From NCBI RefSeq assembly GCF_007679345.1, contig NZ_VEGH01000017.1:1-64000 (forward strand): DNA of 64,000 nucleotides, given 5' to 3'. The DNA is from Cellulosimicrobium cellulans (GTDB lineage: Bacteria > Actinomycetota > Actinomycetes > Actinomycetales > Cellulomonadaceae). The position numbers and the translations under genes are program-made. The notes beneath the pieces were generated by a model. The model was given only the letters and a program-made list of their open reading frames with translations, was not told the origin of the DNA and did not search any database. This document shows positions 26,647-35,169 of this stretch, piece after piece; the stretch's first letter is position 1, and every line of letters begins with the position of its first letter.

Positions 26647-27351
26647 TCAGAGACTGTCGAGCGTGACGTCGTCGAGCGTCACGGTCAGGGTGATCCCCGT
26701 CGAGGTGATCACAGCGTCGGTGATCTGCGCGCCCGCGGGGAGCTGGCCGGCCAGATCGAGCTGGGCGATGGACGTGGTCAGCACACCGTCCACGGCGCTG
26801 ACGTCGGCGTCGACGCCGGCGATCTGCGCGCCGAGTATCGATGTGCTCAGCCCTTCGGTTCCGGCAGGATGAACGGCGAAGCTGATGGCGATGGGGACGC
26901 CGGCCGCGGTGCCGGTGGCGACGAGAACGTCGCCCTCGACGCTCAGAAGGAGGTCAAGCCCCGACACGGCGCGTATCTGGTCTTGCACGACGGCAGTGGA
27001 GAGTGTGCCGCCGGCGACGACGCGGTCGGCTCCGCGCGGGTCTCGGATGGACACCCCGGTCGCCGTGAGGTCCACGTCGGTCAGCGACAGCCCGTTCCAG
27101 GTCACGGACGAAGCGTGCGCATGGACGTCCTCGAGCTTGCCGCCGATGACCTGAGTCAGGAACGGGAATCCGCTCACCGTCACGTCGAGGTCCGTCGCCC
27201 CGACCTTGGCGCGCACCGCGTCGGCGGCCATGGTCTGCGCGAAGCTGTGCGCGACCCGGTCGACCAGGACCGACCCGCCGAGCAGGAACACCACCATGAG
27301 CACCGCCACGAATCGGCCGCGACGTCGGCGGCTGCGTCCGGTCATAGCCAT
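26647..27351 (-). CDS. LmeA-family (DUF2993) phospholipid-binding protein
   Basis: A 234-residue envelope protein with an Arg-rich N-terminus and one membrane segment (FVAVLMVVFLLGGSVLV), then repeated beta-rich motifs (DLDVTVSGFPFLTQVIGGKL, VDLTATGVSIRD) typical of DUF2993/LmeA. Mycobacterial LmeA binds phospholipid in the periplasm and supports lipomannan maturation. ATG 27351 overlaps the stop of the PBP gene (TGATG), so the two are translationally coupled and probably act together in envelope synthesis. In-frame ATGs at 27372 and 27345 are alternatives. Confidence 0.78.
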   Translation of the reverse strand: MAMTGRSRRRRGRFVAVLMVVFLLGGSVLVDRVAHSFAQTMAADAVRAKVGATDLDVTVSGFPFLTQVIGGKLEDVHAHASSVTWNGLSLTDVDLTATGVSIRDPRGADRVVAGGTLSTAVVQDQIRAVSGLDLLLSVEGDVLVATGTAAGVPIAISFAVHPAGTEGLSTSILGAQIAGVDADVSAVDGVLTTSIAQLDLAGQLPAGAQITDAVITSTGITLTVTLDDVTLDSL

Positions 27352-29333
27352 CAGCTGTCCGTCTCGATCCATGCTGCGCTCCGCAGGAACGACTCGAGCA
27401 AGGGGCCGGACGTCGTGGACCCGTAGTCGCCAGTCTCGACGAACACCGCGACCGCGAGGTCGCCCTGGGCCGCGATCATCCAGGCGTGGTTGAGCAGGTT
27501 CTCTCCGGTCCCGTATTGCGCCGTCCCGGACTTGGCTATGACCTCGGCGCCGGGGATGTCGCTCAGGAACGCTCCGCCGCCCTCGGTCACGACTGCGCGC
27601 ATCATCGACCGGAGGGCGTCGGCCTCCGTTTGGGTCAACGGCTGTGCGGGCTCGGGGGTGCTCACCTCGGCATCGGGCAGGAGTACGGGGGTCACCCGAT
27701 GGCCTGCAGCGACCGAGGCCGCCACGGTGGCCATGCCGAGCGGGGTGGCCTGCACCCGCGCCTGCCCGATCATCGAGGCGGCGTGGTCGGTGCGTCCGTC
27801 GGCTTCAGCCGGGACCTTTCCCAGAGCGGCAGCGAATCCCAGGTCCACGTCCGCGCTGAGGCCGAGCGCCTCGCCGGCTGCGGCGAGGGCCTCCTGCGGA
27901 GCACGGTCAGCGGCGTTGATCAGGGCGGTGTTGCACGACTCGGCGATCACCGTGCGCAGTGAGATCTCTCCGAGGGCTGAGACCGGGTAGCTGGGGTAGT
28001 TGCGGAAGTCGCGGCCGTCGACCGTGGTCGTCGACGGGCAGGACAGCGTGCTCTCTGGCGTAAGTCCCGACCGCAGAAGCGCGAGAGAGGAGGCCACCTT
28101 GAACGTCGACCCCGGAGGGAACATGCCCAGCGTCGCGGTCGAGGTGCCGTCCCCGCCGGGTCCGCTTGCCGCAGCCAGGATCTCCCCGGTGGATGGCCGC
28201 ACCGCTACCACCGCACTTGCTGAGTCGGTGACATCGGACACGACGGTTTCGGCGGCTCGCTGCATCTCCAGCATCAGCGTGGTGCGCAGCGGCTGCCCGG
28301 AAGCGGGCTCGACCCGGAACAGCTCGCGGTGCGCACCGTCGGACGCGGCTCGGGCGATGACCGCCAGCCCAGGCTCGCCGCGGAGCTGCTCGTCGAACTG
28401 CTTCTGCAGCCCGCCCAGCCCGGTCAGGTCTCCCGCGGTGACGGTGCCGTCGGACTGCTCGACGATTTCGGCGGTGGCTGGGCCCACCGTGCCCAGGATG
28501 GGCCTGGCGAACGTCCGGGTGGGAGCCAAAGGCACGTCGTCGGCGATCGCGCGTACCCCCGGGATCGCAGTGAGCGCGTTGACGTCGTGCTCGGGGTCCT
28601 CCTCGCGCACGGTGAGCGCTTCGACGAAAGCGCGATCGCCTGCGGCCGCCACCCGCGCGGCGTAGGCATCCTCGTCGAGGCTGACGGCCGAGGCGAAGCT
28701 ACGCGCCGCGGTGTCCCACCCCGACGGGTCGATCAGGGTCTTGTCGACACCGAGCCGATGCACGGGTCGGTAGGTCACCAGCGTGGTGTCGTGGGCGCCG
28801 AGCACGTCGGCTCGTCGACCCTGGACCCGTCGCACGGTGAGGTACTCGTCCTCGGTCAGATCCGGCGCGAGCAGCGTCGGGCTCCAGTGAGCACGCCACT
28901 GCCCGTCGATTCGCGCCAGCTGGGTGCTGGTGGTGTAGTCCCACGAGCCCGCGGCGCCGTTGATCTCGAGGTCCCATCGGAAAGACAGTTCGACGGACGC
29001 CAAGGACTCGTCGCGATCGTCGGAGGAGACTCGTCCCGCAGCGACACGCGGTGCCCAGTCGCTCAGGGCCTCGAATGCTGTGGCGCGCTGGCTGGCGGCT
29101 TCGGCGGCTGTCGCGCCTTCGAGCGCGACAGCAGAGAAGTCCCCGCTGGCCATGGCCTGTGCCAGGGCGCGCGCGAGCTGGTTGCGCTCGTCGCTGCGAT
29201 CGCGGAGTACTGCCCAGCCGCCGACGAGGAGAGCAGCGACTGTCAGGATCGCGAGCGGAACCCGCAGCTGCCCGCGCCCGCGCGCGTTGGGCCAGCTCGC
29301 ACGTGGTCCCGCCGATGTCGCACGCCTACGCAC
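27351..29333 (-). CDS. Class B penicillin-binding protein with MecA-type N-terminal domain
   Basis: A 660-residue membrane-anchored D,D-transpeptidase. GTG 29333 is chosen because AGGAG lies 7 nt upstream. One TM helix (residues 26-44) is followed by an NTF2-like MecA_N domain (about 48-160, ending WRAHWSPTLL), a PBP dimerisation region, and the transpeptidase domain with S409-x-x-K412 (PGSTFK), S466-C-N and K601-S-G. The layout matches PBP2a/PBP5fm-like low-affinity PBPs and the PbpA-like group. A TAACC-N6-TAACC box lies about 245 bp upstream. It is coupled to the LmeA-like gene and neighbours Van-like enzymes. Confidence 0.9.
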   Translation of the reverse strand: MRRRATSAGPRASWPNARGRGQLRVPLAILTVAALLVGGWAVLRDRSDERNQLARALAQAMASGDFSAVALEGATAAEAASQRATAFEALSDWAPRVAAGRVSSDDRDESLASVELSFRWDLEINGAAGSWDYTTSTQLARIDGQWRAHWSPTLLAPDLTEDEYLTVRRVQGRRADVLGAHDTTLVTYRPVHRLGVDKTLIDPSGWDTAARSFASAVSLDEDAYAARVAAAGDRAFVEALTVREEDPEHDVNALTAIPGVRAIADDVPLAPTRTFARPILGTVGPATAEIVEQSDGTVTAGDLTGLGGLQKQFDEQLRGEPGLAVIARAASDGAHRELFRVEPASGQPLRTTLMLEMQRAAETVVSDVTDSASAVVAVRPSTGEILAAASGPGGDGTSTATLGMFPPGSTFKVASSLALLRSGLTPESTLSCPSTTTVDGRDFRNYPSYPVSALGEISLRTVIAESCNTALINAADRAPQEALAAAGEALGLSADVDLGFAAALGKVPAEADGRTDHAASMIGQARVQATPLGMATVAASVAAGHRVTPVLLPDAEVSTPEPAQPLTQTEADALRSMMRAVVTEGGGAFLSDIPGAEVIAKSGTAQYGTGENLLNHAWMIAAQGDLAVAVFVETGDYGSTTSGPLLESFLRSAAWIETDS

Positions 29334-29562
29334 CCTGATACTCCTGCCTCGCTGAGAACTGGACGTCGCGCTGGTGTTGAGCGGCACGTCGTCGCTGTCC
29401 GGAGCGGGGACGGCGCGGCCGTCGCGTGGCGTGGAGCGAGCGCGTCGGGCCGGCGAGGGTGCCGGGGCCGGGAACCTGACCCGGCGTCACCACGTCGCGG
29501 ATGGAGCGCTTCACGCAGCGCAGGTACGGGGCTCGTGCCATACGGCCGATCAACGCGTACAT
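29326..29562 (-). CDS. Possible small ORF upstream of the PBP gene
   Basis: ATG 29562 with AAAGGT just upstream opens a 78-codon frame ending at 29326, overlapping the PBP start at 29333. The first 45 codons end almost always in G or C (MYALIGRMARAPYLRCVKRS), as real genes here do; the rest is Arg/Gln-rich. It could be a coupled leader peptide. Against this, the TAGACA that best fits as the -10 of the operator-driven promoter overlaps its ATG, so a transcript from that promoter would begin inside it. Confidence 0.25.
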   Translation of the reverse strand: MYALIGRMARAPYLRCVKRSIRDVVTPGQVPGPGTLAGPTRSLHATRRPRRPRSGQRRRAAQHQRDVQFSARQEYQGA

Positions 29563-29577
29563 GTCTACCTTTCATGC

Positions 29578-29593
29578 GGTTAGGAGGCGGTTA
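29578..29593 (-). promoter_or_regulatory. TAACC-N6-TAACC response-regulator box (PBP unit)
   Basis: On the minus strand, TAACC at 29593-29589 and 29582-29578 repeats at an 11-bp step (GTTAACCGCCTCCTAACC). A -10-like TAGACA follows 10 nt further on. The same box is found at 45525 and 56169. The 11-bp direct repeat is the usual form of OmpR/PhoB-family operators, placed where a -35 would be. Confidence 0.65.
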
Positions 29594-29612
29594 ACTCGGA
29601 GTCCTGCGAGGT

Positions 29613-29652
29613 CGTCCCAGCCCTCCCTCAGGCTCTCGGGAGGGCTGGGACG
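29613..29652 (-). terminator. Terminator of the Van-like operon
   Basis: A perfect 15-bp stem, CGTCCCAGCCCTCCC (29613-29627) with GGGAGGGCTGGGACG (29638-29652), around a 10-nt loop. It lies 37 bp past the acyltransferase stop on the minus strand and before the PBP promoter box, separating the two transcription units. Confidence 0.8.
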
Positions 29653-29688
29653 CGGCCGATCGGGTCACGGACGTCTGAGGTCGTGCCC

Positions 29689-30876
29689 TCACCCGCCGCG
29701 GCGCGTGTCGGGCTCAACAGTGCGCCGCTGCGCGGGATCGAGTTCGGGAGGGTGGTCGGCAGGCGCCGTCGCCGTGTGAGCGTCGGGAAGTACTGGCTGA
29801 TCCCGCGGTGTCGAGGCCGAGGTTGTCTCTCGGGGCCGCGAACGCACGCTCAGGCGACGTGTGATCGCATGCTTCTCGACTGCATGCCAGCTCACTGCGG
29901 CGAGCGCGAAGGTCGCAGCGCTGGACAGCAAGGCGTGCAGGGGCGCGTCGATGGTCCGCAGCCACAAGACCAGGGGGTAGTTCCACAGGTAGGCCGCGTA
30001 CGAGATGACGCCAACACCACCCAGTGCCCGCATCGCATGGTGCGCCGCCGGGGATCGTGCCATGTTGCCCGCTCGGGCGCCGGCGACGATGCGAGAGATG
30101 ATCACGCAGGTCGCCCCCGCGATCGCCGGCCCGCCCAAGACGTACGCGCCGGGAGAGTCCTGCAGCGCCATGAGTGAGCAGCCAGCGAGCACCAGCACCA
30201 CGAGGACGACCATCCCCCTGCTGCCGCGCGCGGGCCGCGTTCGTGTGGGTGTGCCGCGGCGGCTCGCCCACTGCGCGGTAGCCCCGATCACCAAGGCGAG
30301 CGACCACGAGAAGGGGAGCCGGTACGCCATCGCGTAGTCGGGCGCCGCCCATGCCAGCGTCAGGACACAGCCGGCGAGAACGACGACACCGGACCACGCC
30401 AGAGCAGACTCCATGCGGCGCGCGCGCCACGCGATCATCACGATCACAGGCCAGAGCACGTAGAACTGCGCTTCGGTCGCCAACGTCCACAGGTGGAAGG
30501 TGGCGCGCGATCCGATGGTGATCGGGAGGTTCGTGAGGTAGCCCAGCGCCACGAGCAGCGCGCGAACCACGGTCTGGCGTTCGCCGAGCGGGTCGAGCGT
30601 CCAGGTGACCGCGGTGAACCCGGCGAGCATGATCCCCAGCGCTGGCAGTAGCCGTCGGGCCCTGCGGGCGAAGAACCGCAGCAGGCGCACACGGCCTGTC
30701 GCCTCGAGCTCGTCCAACAGGAGTCCGGTGACGAGCCAACCGCTGAGGGTGAAGAACATCACGACTCCGACGGCGCCGGATCCCGGCAGCGCCTCGGGTA
30801 GGGCGTGATGCGCCATCACCAGCAGCACGGCTACGCCGCGCAGTGCATCGAGACCGGCGATCCGCGACGTCTTCAT
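29689..30876 (-). CDS. Acyltransferase-3 family membrane protein (VanT membrane-domain-like)
   Basis: A 395-residue protein with about ten transmembrane segments. It opens with the family signature MKTSRIAGLDALRGVAVLLV and MAHHALPE, followed by FFTLSGWLVTGLLL and RRARRLLPAL. The C-terminal 50 residues are a hydrophilic Pro/Thr/Arg tail. Its ATG overlaps the stop of the racemase-ligase gene (ATGA). In VanT serine racemases the same acyltransferase-3-type membrane domain is fused to the racemase; here it is a separate, coupled protein. It could carry D-/L-Ser or acylate cell-wall glycans. Confidence 0.85.
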   Translation of the reverse strand: MKTSRIAGLDALRGVAVLLVMAHHALPEALPGSGAVGVVMFFTLSGWLVTGLLLDELEATGRVRLLRFFARRARRLLPALGIMLAGFTAVTWTLDPLGERQTVVRALLVALGYLTNLPITIGSRATFHLWTLATEAQFYVLWPVIVMIAWRARRMESALAWSGVVVLAGCVLTLAWAAPDYAMAYRLPFSWSLALVIGATAQWASRRGTPTRTRPARGSRGMVVLVVLVLAGCSLMALQDSPGAYVLGGPAIAGATCVIISRIVAGARAGNMARSPAAHHAMRALGGVGVISYAAYLWNYPLVLWLRTIDAPLHALLSSAATFALAAVSWHAVEKHAITRRLSVRSRPRETTSASTPRDQPVLPDAHTATAPADHPPELDPAQRRTVEPDTRRGG

Positions 30877-33041
30877 GAGGTTGATGCCCGGGCGGTCGAG
30901 ACCAGCGTGTCGAGCAGCGTGGGGTAGTCGGTGCCTTCGGCGGCAAACATCAGCGGGACCTGGGACTGCGAGGTCAGGCCGGGAGTGGTGTTCACCTCGT
31001 TCAGCACTGGTTGGCCATCGACGATGAAGAAGTCGAACCTCGCCAGACCCGAGCAGCCCAGTGCCTCGAACAGGGCGCGTGCGTGTTCCTCGAGGATGCC
31101 GCGGGTCGCCGGGTCGAGATCCGCGGGTACCTGAAAGTCGGGTGACGATCCGTACTTGCCGGCGGTGTCGAACACCGCACCGTCTGCCAGCCTGATCTCC
31201 AGGGGTTCGCCCAGTCGCAAGGTGCCGTCGGGCTCCTCCAACACCGCAACATCCACCTCCCGGCCGTGGAGGAACGTCTCGACCAGCACCTCCTCGCTGA
31301 CGGCAAGTGCACGCTCGATCGCCGGAGCCAGCTCGCTGCGACGGTGCACGACGGACACGCCGAAGCTCGAGCCGCCCGTAACGGGCTTGACCACCACGGG
31401 CCACCCAAGTGCGTCGACCTGCGCGAGAGCGTCCCGCTCGAGCCGAGCGGAGCTGGTGCCGGACGGCTCGGGTCGCAGCACGACTCCCGGCGCGACGGCG
31501 ATGCCCAGGTCCACCGCCAGGCGCTTGGTCGCTTGCTTGTCCATGGCCAACGCCCCAGCGCGCACACCCGACCCGACGAACGGCACACCGCAGGTCTGGA
31601 GCAGTCCGGCCATCGAACCGTCCTCGCCGGGGGCGCCGTGCAGTACCGGGAAGACCACGTCCGTCGCCTCGAGCATCGCCCCGATGCCACTCAGACCTCC
31701 GGGTACGGGGCGACCATTTGCGGTGAACCACTGACCGTCTTCGCCGATCGTCACGCCTGTCACCCGGTAGCGCGATCGATCCAGGTGCGCGCGGACCGAG
31801 GCAGCCGAGGCGACCGACACGGCGTGCTCGCAGGAGCGGCCTCCGCCCAGCACGAGCACACGAGTGCGGCCATCAGTCGCCAGTCCGTTCGCGGCGGCCG
31901 CTGCGGCCCTCGGACCCGGCGCGGTGCGGAACGCGGACGTACCGGACCCGCGGGCTGCTCGGCGGCCGACGCCTGCGAGGATCTCATGGGGCAGGGTCTT
32001 CGCCCACCTCGCCCATTCAGCAACGGTCGGCTCGCCGTGCGTGCCGGCACCGTACAGAGTCGCCACGTCCCCAGGGCTTGCCCCGTCGTCACCCATGTCG
32101 ACGACGAACTGATCCATCGACACCGCTCCGACGATGGGACGTCGGCGGCCGTTCAGCCAGACCTCGCCGATGCCGCCCAGGCAGCGGGGAACTCCGTCCG
32201 CGTAGCCCGCCGCCACGCAGGCCAGTCGGGTTGCTCGATCAGTGACGTGGGTGCCGCCGTACCCGACGGGCGTTCCCGGTGGTACGTCCCGCACAGCGAT
32301 GACCGGCGCGGTGGCCGTCATCGCCCAGCGCAGGTCGTGCTGTCCGGTCGGGTCGATCCCATACAGCCCTGCCCCGACCCGGCACAGGTCGAAGTGGCTG
32401 CCGGGATCGGACAGCGTGGCGGCCGTGGCGGCCATGTGGCGCCAGCGAGGACGTAGGCCCGCTGTGCGGGCGGCACGTACGGCTGTGGCGAACCGGAGGC
32501 GCGCGGCTGTGTTCGAGGGGTTGTCCGGCTGCTCCGCGCACGACAGGTGGCCCATCACTCCGACGACTCGCACCAGCGACCGGCGCTCCAACGCCGCAGC
32601 CTGCTGGCACAGCACGGGCCAGCTCGCCCAGTCTCGGCCTTCGCGTGCCATGCCCAGATCGACGTGGAGGTGCACGCGACCTGGCCGGTGGTCCGACGCT
32701 CGCACTGCCCGCGCCACAGCGGCGAGCTCAGCACCGGAGGCCACAGCCAGATCGACCCTGGCCTCGATCGCAGCACCCCAGTCCGCGTTGGGGGCGTTCA
32801 ACCAGCTCAGGATCCGAGCCCGCGTCCCGGCCTCCCGCAGCGCCAGGGCCTCGCTGATCCCGGTGACTCCGAGCCAGGACGCACCATGCTCCAGCACCGT
32901 GCGGGTGACGTCTCCATGCCCGTAGGCGTCGGCCTTGACCACCGCCATCAGCGAGGGCGCCGCGCTCGCGAACACCGCGGTGTTGTGAGCGACCGCGTCG
33001 AGATCGACCGACACCCGCAGCCCGTCGTGCACGGCGCTCAT
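30873..33041 (-). CDS. Alanine/serine racemase fused to D-Ala-D-X ligase
   Basis: A 722-residue bifunctional enzyme. Residues 1-365 are a fold-type III PLP racemase: PLP lysine K36 (AVVKADAYGHG), RVGAGLYGIDP, the catalytic-Tyr region AAGYADGVPR and SMDQFVVDMGD. An Ala-rich linker (about 365-393) leads to a D-Ala-D-Ala-ligase-type ATP-grasp domain: GGGRSCEHAVSVASA, KPVTGGSSFGVSVV, NEVNTTPGL. The omega-loop reads FDTAGKYGSSPDF and keeps the Lys-Tyr pair, so a D-Ala-D-Ala or D-Ala-D-Ser product is more likely than a VanA-type depsipeptide. It is coupled on both sides (ATGA overlaps) to a VanX-like dipeptidase and the membrane acyltransferase. Confidence 0.9.
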   Translation of the reverse strand: MSAVHDGLRVSVDLDAVAHNTAVFASAAPSLMAVVKADAYGHGDVTRTVLEHGASWLGVTGISEALALREAGTRARILSWLNAPNADWGAAIEARVDLAVASGAELAAVARAVRASDHRPGRVHLHVDLGMAREGRDWASWPVLCQQAAALERRSLVRVVGVMGHLSCAEQPDNPSNTAARLRFATAVRAARTAGLRPRWRHMAATAATLSDPGSHFDLCRVGAGLYGIDPTGQHDLRWAMTATAPVIAVRDVPPGTPVGYGGTHVTDRATRLACVAAGYADGVPRCLGGIGEVWLNGRRRPIVGAVSMDQFVVDMGDDGASPGDVATLYGAGTHGEPTVAEWARWAKTLPHEILAGVGRRAARGSGTSAFRTAPGPRAAAAAANGLATDGRTRVLVLGGGRSCEHAVSVASAASVRAHLDRSRYRVTGVTIGEDGQWFTANGRPVPGGLSGIGAMLEATDVVFPVLHGAPGEDGSMAGLLQTCGVPFVGSGVRAGALAMDKQATKRLAVDLGIAVAPGVVLRPEPSGTSSARLERDALAQVDALGWPVVVKPVTGGSSFGVSVVHRRSELAPAIERALAVSEEVLVETFLHGREVDVAVLEEPDGTLRLGEPLEIRLADGAVFDTAGKYGSSPDFQVPADLDPATRGILEEHARALFEALGCSGLARFDFFIVDGQPVLNEVNTTPGLTSQSQVPLMFAAEGTDYPTLLDTLVSTARASTS

Positions 33042-33745
33042 CGGCCCTCACCCCGGATTCCGGGCGTGGAGACGCCCGGTCGTGAGGACGCGGACGGCAT
33101 CATCTCGAACACCGCGTGGCCAGCACCGGTCACGAACGCCCAGTACCGGTCGCCGTAGCTCCAGTGCCACCACTCGGTCGGATAGTTGACCAGCCCTTCA
33201 CCGCCCAGGACCCGGGCGAGCTCGGCTCGGTTCGCCCGCGCCCGTTCGTCGATACCCGGGAAGTCGAACGCGCATGCCCCGGCGCTCTGCTCGGGCGTGG
33301 CATCGATCTCCGTGCCCATCGGGACGGGGCGCCCGCCCGGGTCCGTCAGCGTCACGTCCACCGCGGCCCCGGCCACGTGCGGCGCTTGGTCGGCGGGTGC
33401 CACGAACCGGCTCACCAGACGGGTGAGCTCCTCCGCAGTGGCATTCGGATGTTCCTCGGCGACGCACGCGGAGTACGCCGCGATGATCGCCCGCTGGGCC
33501 GTGAGCGCGCGGTGTCCCTCGACGACGAGCAACCGAAGACCATGGCGCAGCGCAGCGTCCGCACGCGCGAGCCGCTGTGCGAGCGAATCGCGCACGAGGT
33601 GAGCAGTACGACCTGTGCCGCTCCGGGTGGCGACCCCGTACGCCGTGAGGTCCACCAACGGCTCGCCGCACTCGCGGGCGGGAACTGACCGGACTCGGTC
33701 GTCCGAGAGCAGGACGACGTCGGAAGACAGGGGAGCAAGAATCAT
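33038..33745 (-). CDS. VanX-like D-Ala-D-Ala dipeptidase (peptidase M15D)
   Basis: A 235-residue cytosolic zinc peptidase with no signal peptide. Zn ligands H123 and D130 lie in APHVAGAAVDVTL, the catalytic Glu and third ligand in E191-W-W-H194, and the substrate-binding Arg in VVEGHR79. VanX and VanXY remove D-Ala-ending dipeptides so that only modified precursors are used. ATG 33745 has AGGAGG 5 nt upstream. It is the first gene of a three-gene coupled unit with the racemase-ligase and acyltransferase. Four 11-bp repeats lie just upstream. Confidence 0.88.
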   Translation of the reverse strand: MILAPLSSDVVLLSDDRVRSVPARECGEPLVDLTAYGVATRSGTGRTAHLVRDSLAQRLARADAALRHGLRLLVVEGHRALTAQRAIIAAYSACVAEEHPNATAEELTRLVSRFVAPADQAPHVAGAAVDVTLTDPGGRPVPMGTEIDATPEQSAGACAFDFPGIDERARANRAELARVLGGEGLVNYPTEWWHWSYGDRYWAFVTGAGHAVFEMMPSASSRPGVSTPGIRGEGR

Positions 33746-33773
33746 GGGGGCCTCCTGGATGGGCGATCGCGGC

Positions 33774-33817
33774 AGCGCGCTGCCAGCGCGCTGCCAGCGC
33801 GCTGCCAGCGCGCTGAG
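33774..33817. repeat. Four 11-bp tandem repeats upstream of the vanX-like gene
   Basis: AGCGCGCTGCC is repeated at 33774, 33785 and 33796, with a fourth variant AGCGCGCTGAG at 33807. Each unit contains the palindrome AGCGCGCT. The block starts 29 bp upstream of the vanX-like ATG. One-helical-turn spacing suggests cooperative protein binding, but slippage-generated repeats are also possible. Confidence 0.75.
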
Positions 33818-33908
33818 CGCGTGGCGTCACGCGCGGGTCAGTGTGGTGAGAGCAGGGGAGGGCGGAGCGACGACCGGGCTCAGGTCCGCCGCCGGCACCG
33901 CGGCAGCG

Positions 33909-34532
33909 CTACGGCACGAGCGCCTGCACGGACTGCGGTCCTCTGTGCTCCGACGTTCCGTTGCTACCCAGTCGCGCGGCGACTTCGGAGACGTCCTGCG
34001 GGGTGCCGACCACCTCGAAGTGCATGTCGTCCTTGCGCTCGGCGTAGTCCCCGCCCCACGACACGACCGGATCGACCTCGGCGAGGATCGAGCGGATCAC
34101 CGAGACCTGCTCGGCGGTGAAGGTGTCGGGCACACCGAGCGGGTGCGCCGGGGCGTTCAGGTCGATCGCGGTCCCCGAAGCGTGGTTGGACAGGTCCTCC
34201 CCACCACGGACGGGGCGGTGCGCCCAGCCCCACGAGCTGGCGACGTCGATGGGCTCGACCTCGGCATCGAAACGGTCGGCGACGTACGCCAGGACCGTGT
34301 ACACGTCTCCGGACAGCACCCTCCCCGTGACGTAGGGGAACGGCTCCATGCGCTGGTCATATCCGGAGGTGATCGCCTCCCAGCCGTTCTGAGAGGTCTG
34401 GCGCTCGTCCGGTGCGCTGCACGCGGACAACGCGACGACCGTGGTCAGAGCCAGGGTCAGCGCGGGCGCCCACGCCCGTCGGCGGCGGCGGTCATCGGTG
34501 CTGGTCAGGGGGGAGGCTGCGGTGCTCGGCAT
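33909..34532 (-). CDS. VanY-like D,D-carboxypeptidase lipoprotein (peptidase M15)
   Basis: A 207-residue exported lipoprotein: signal peptide with Arg-rich n-region and lipobox ALSAC (Cys38). Zn ligands lie in SNH117ASGTAID124LN and the catalytic region in DDMH171FEV. Such enzymes trim the terminal D-Ala from pentapeptide precursors outside the membrane. ATG 34532 was chosen over the longer frame because it gives a normal signal peptide. It points the same way as the VanX-like operon 163 bp downstream and probably belongs to the same functional unit. Confidence 0.85.
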   Translation of the reverse strand: MPSTAASPLTSTDDRRRRRAWAPALTLALTTVVALSACSAPDERQTSQNGWEAITSGYDQRMEPFPYVTGRVLSGDVYTVLAYVADRFDAEVEPIDVASSWGWAHRPVRGGEDLSNHASGTAIDLNAPAHPLGVPDTFTAEQVSVIRSILAEVDPVVSWGGDYAERKDDMHFEVVGTPQDVSEVAARLGSNGTSEHRGPQSVQALVP

Positions 34533-34702
34533 GCCAACGACGCTAGGAGCGAGCCTGTGGGCGGGGCATCGGCTCCCGGTGCGATCCTCGCTGGCCCGAC
34601 AACCCACCTCAGGGTGGGTGGGCACCCTCTGAGCGGTGGGGGCGGGACGCTTCGATCGCTAGGTCCTGATCCAGTGGATTCGGGAGCGGCAGAGGGGGCC
34701 TC

Positions 34703-35122
34703 ATGTACGCCGGAGCGCGGGCCGCCCGCTCGTGGGTCGAGGCGGTAGCCGCGGGCGGCGCGGCCACCCTCGAGCAGCGGGTCGCGGTGCGGCTCGGCGA
34801 GCAGGGCGGACCGGCGCGTGACGCCACCGTGGCTGCCCGGCTCGTCGCGGCCGGGCACGACGCAGCCGAGATTGCGGTCCGGCTCGGCGTGACGACTCGG
34901 ACCCTGCACCGGCGCTCGCTCGCCGCGTACCGGTACGGCCCGCGCACGCTCGGCCGGGTGCTCCGTCCGCAGCGCGTGCTGCCGCTGCTGGACGCCGGAC
35001 TGCCGCTGGCCGAGGTGGCGCAGCGGGCCGGGTACGCGGATCAGCCGCACCTGCCCCGCGAGGTGCGGGCGCTGGCGGGCCGGTCCCCGGCGCGCCCGGC
35101 GGCCGACCGCGCGGCTGGGTGA
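34703..35122 (+). CDS. AraC-family regulator, N-terminally truncated
   Basis: A 139-residue protein that keeps only the C-terminal AraC double helix-turn-helix (EIAVRLGVTTRTLHRRSLAA, LAEVAQRAGYADQPHLPREV). Full-length relatives of this type are about 230-260 residues with an N-terminal effector domain, which is missing; the region upstream of ATG 34703 does not continue the frame. Its GC content is higher than that of the neighbouring Van-like genes, closer to the left arm of the window. It is likely a remnant that may still bind DNA. Confidence 0.6.
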   Translation: MYAGARAARSWVEAVAAGGAATLEQRVAVRLGEQGGPARDATVAARLVAAGHDAAEIAVRLGVTTRTLHRRSLAAYRYGPRTLGRVLRPQRVLPLLDAGLPLAEVAQRAGYADQPHLPREVRALAGRSPARPAADRAAG

Positions 35123-35169
35123 CCTCAGGCGGTGGTGGTGGGGGGGCCGAGGCTAGACCGGCTACTCGG

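Noticed and set aside
30873-33041. VanA/VanB-type D-Ala-D-Lac ligase
   Set aside because: The omega-loop keeps the Lys-Tyr pair of peptide-forming ligases, and no VanH-type lactate dehydrogenase gene lies nearby.
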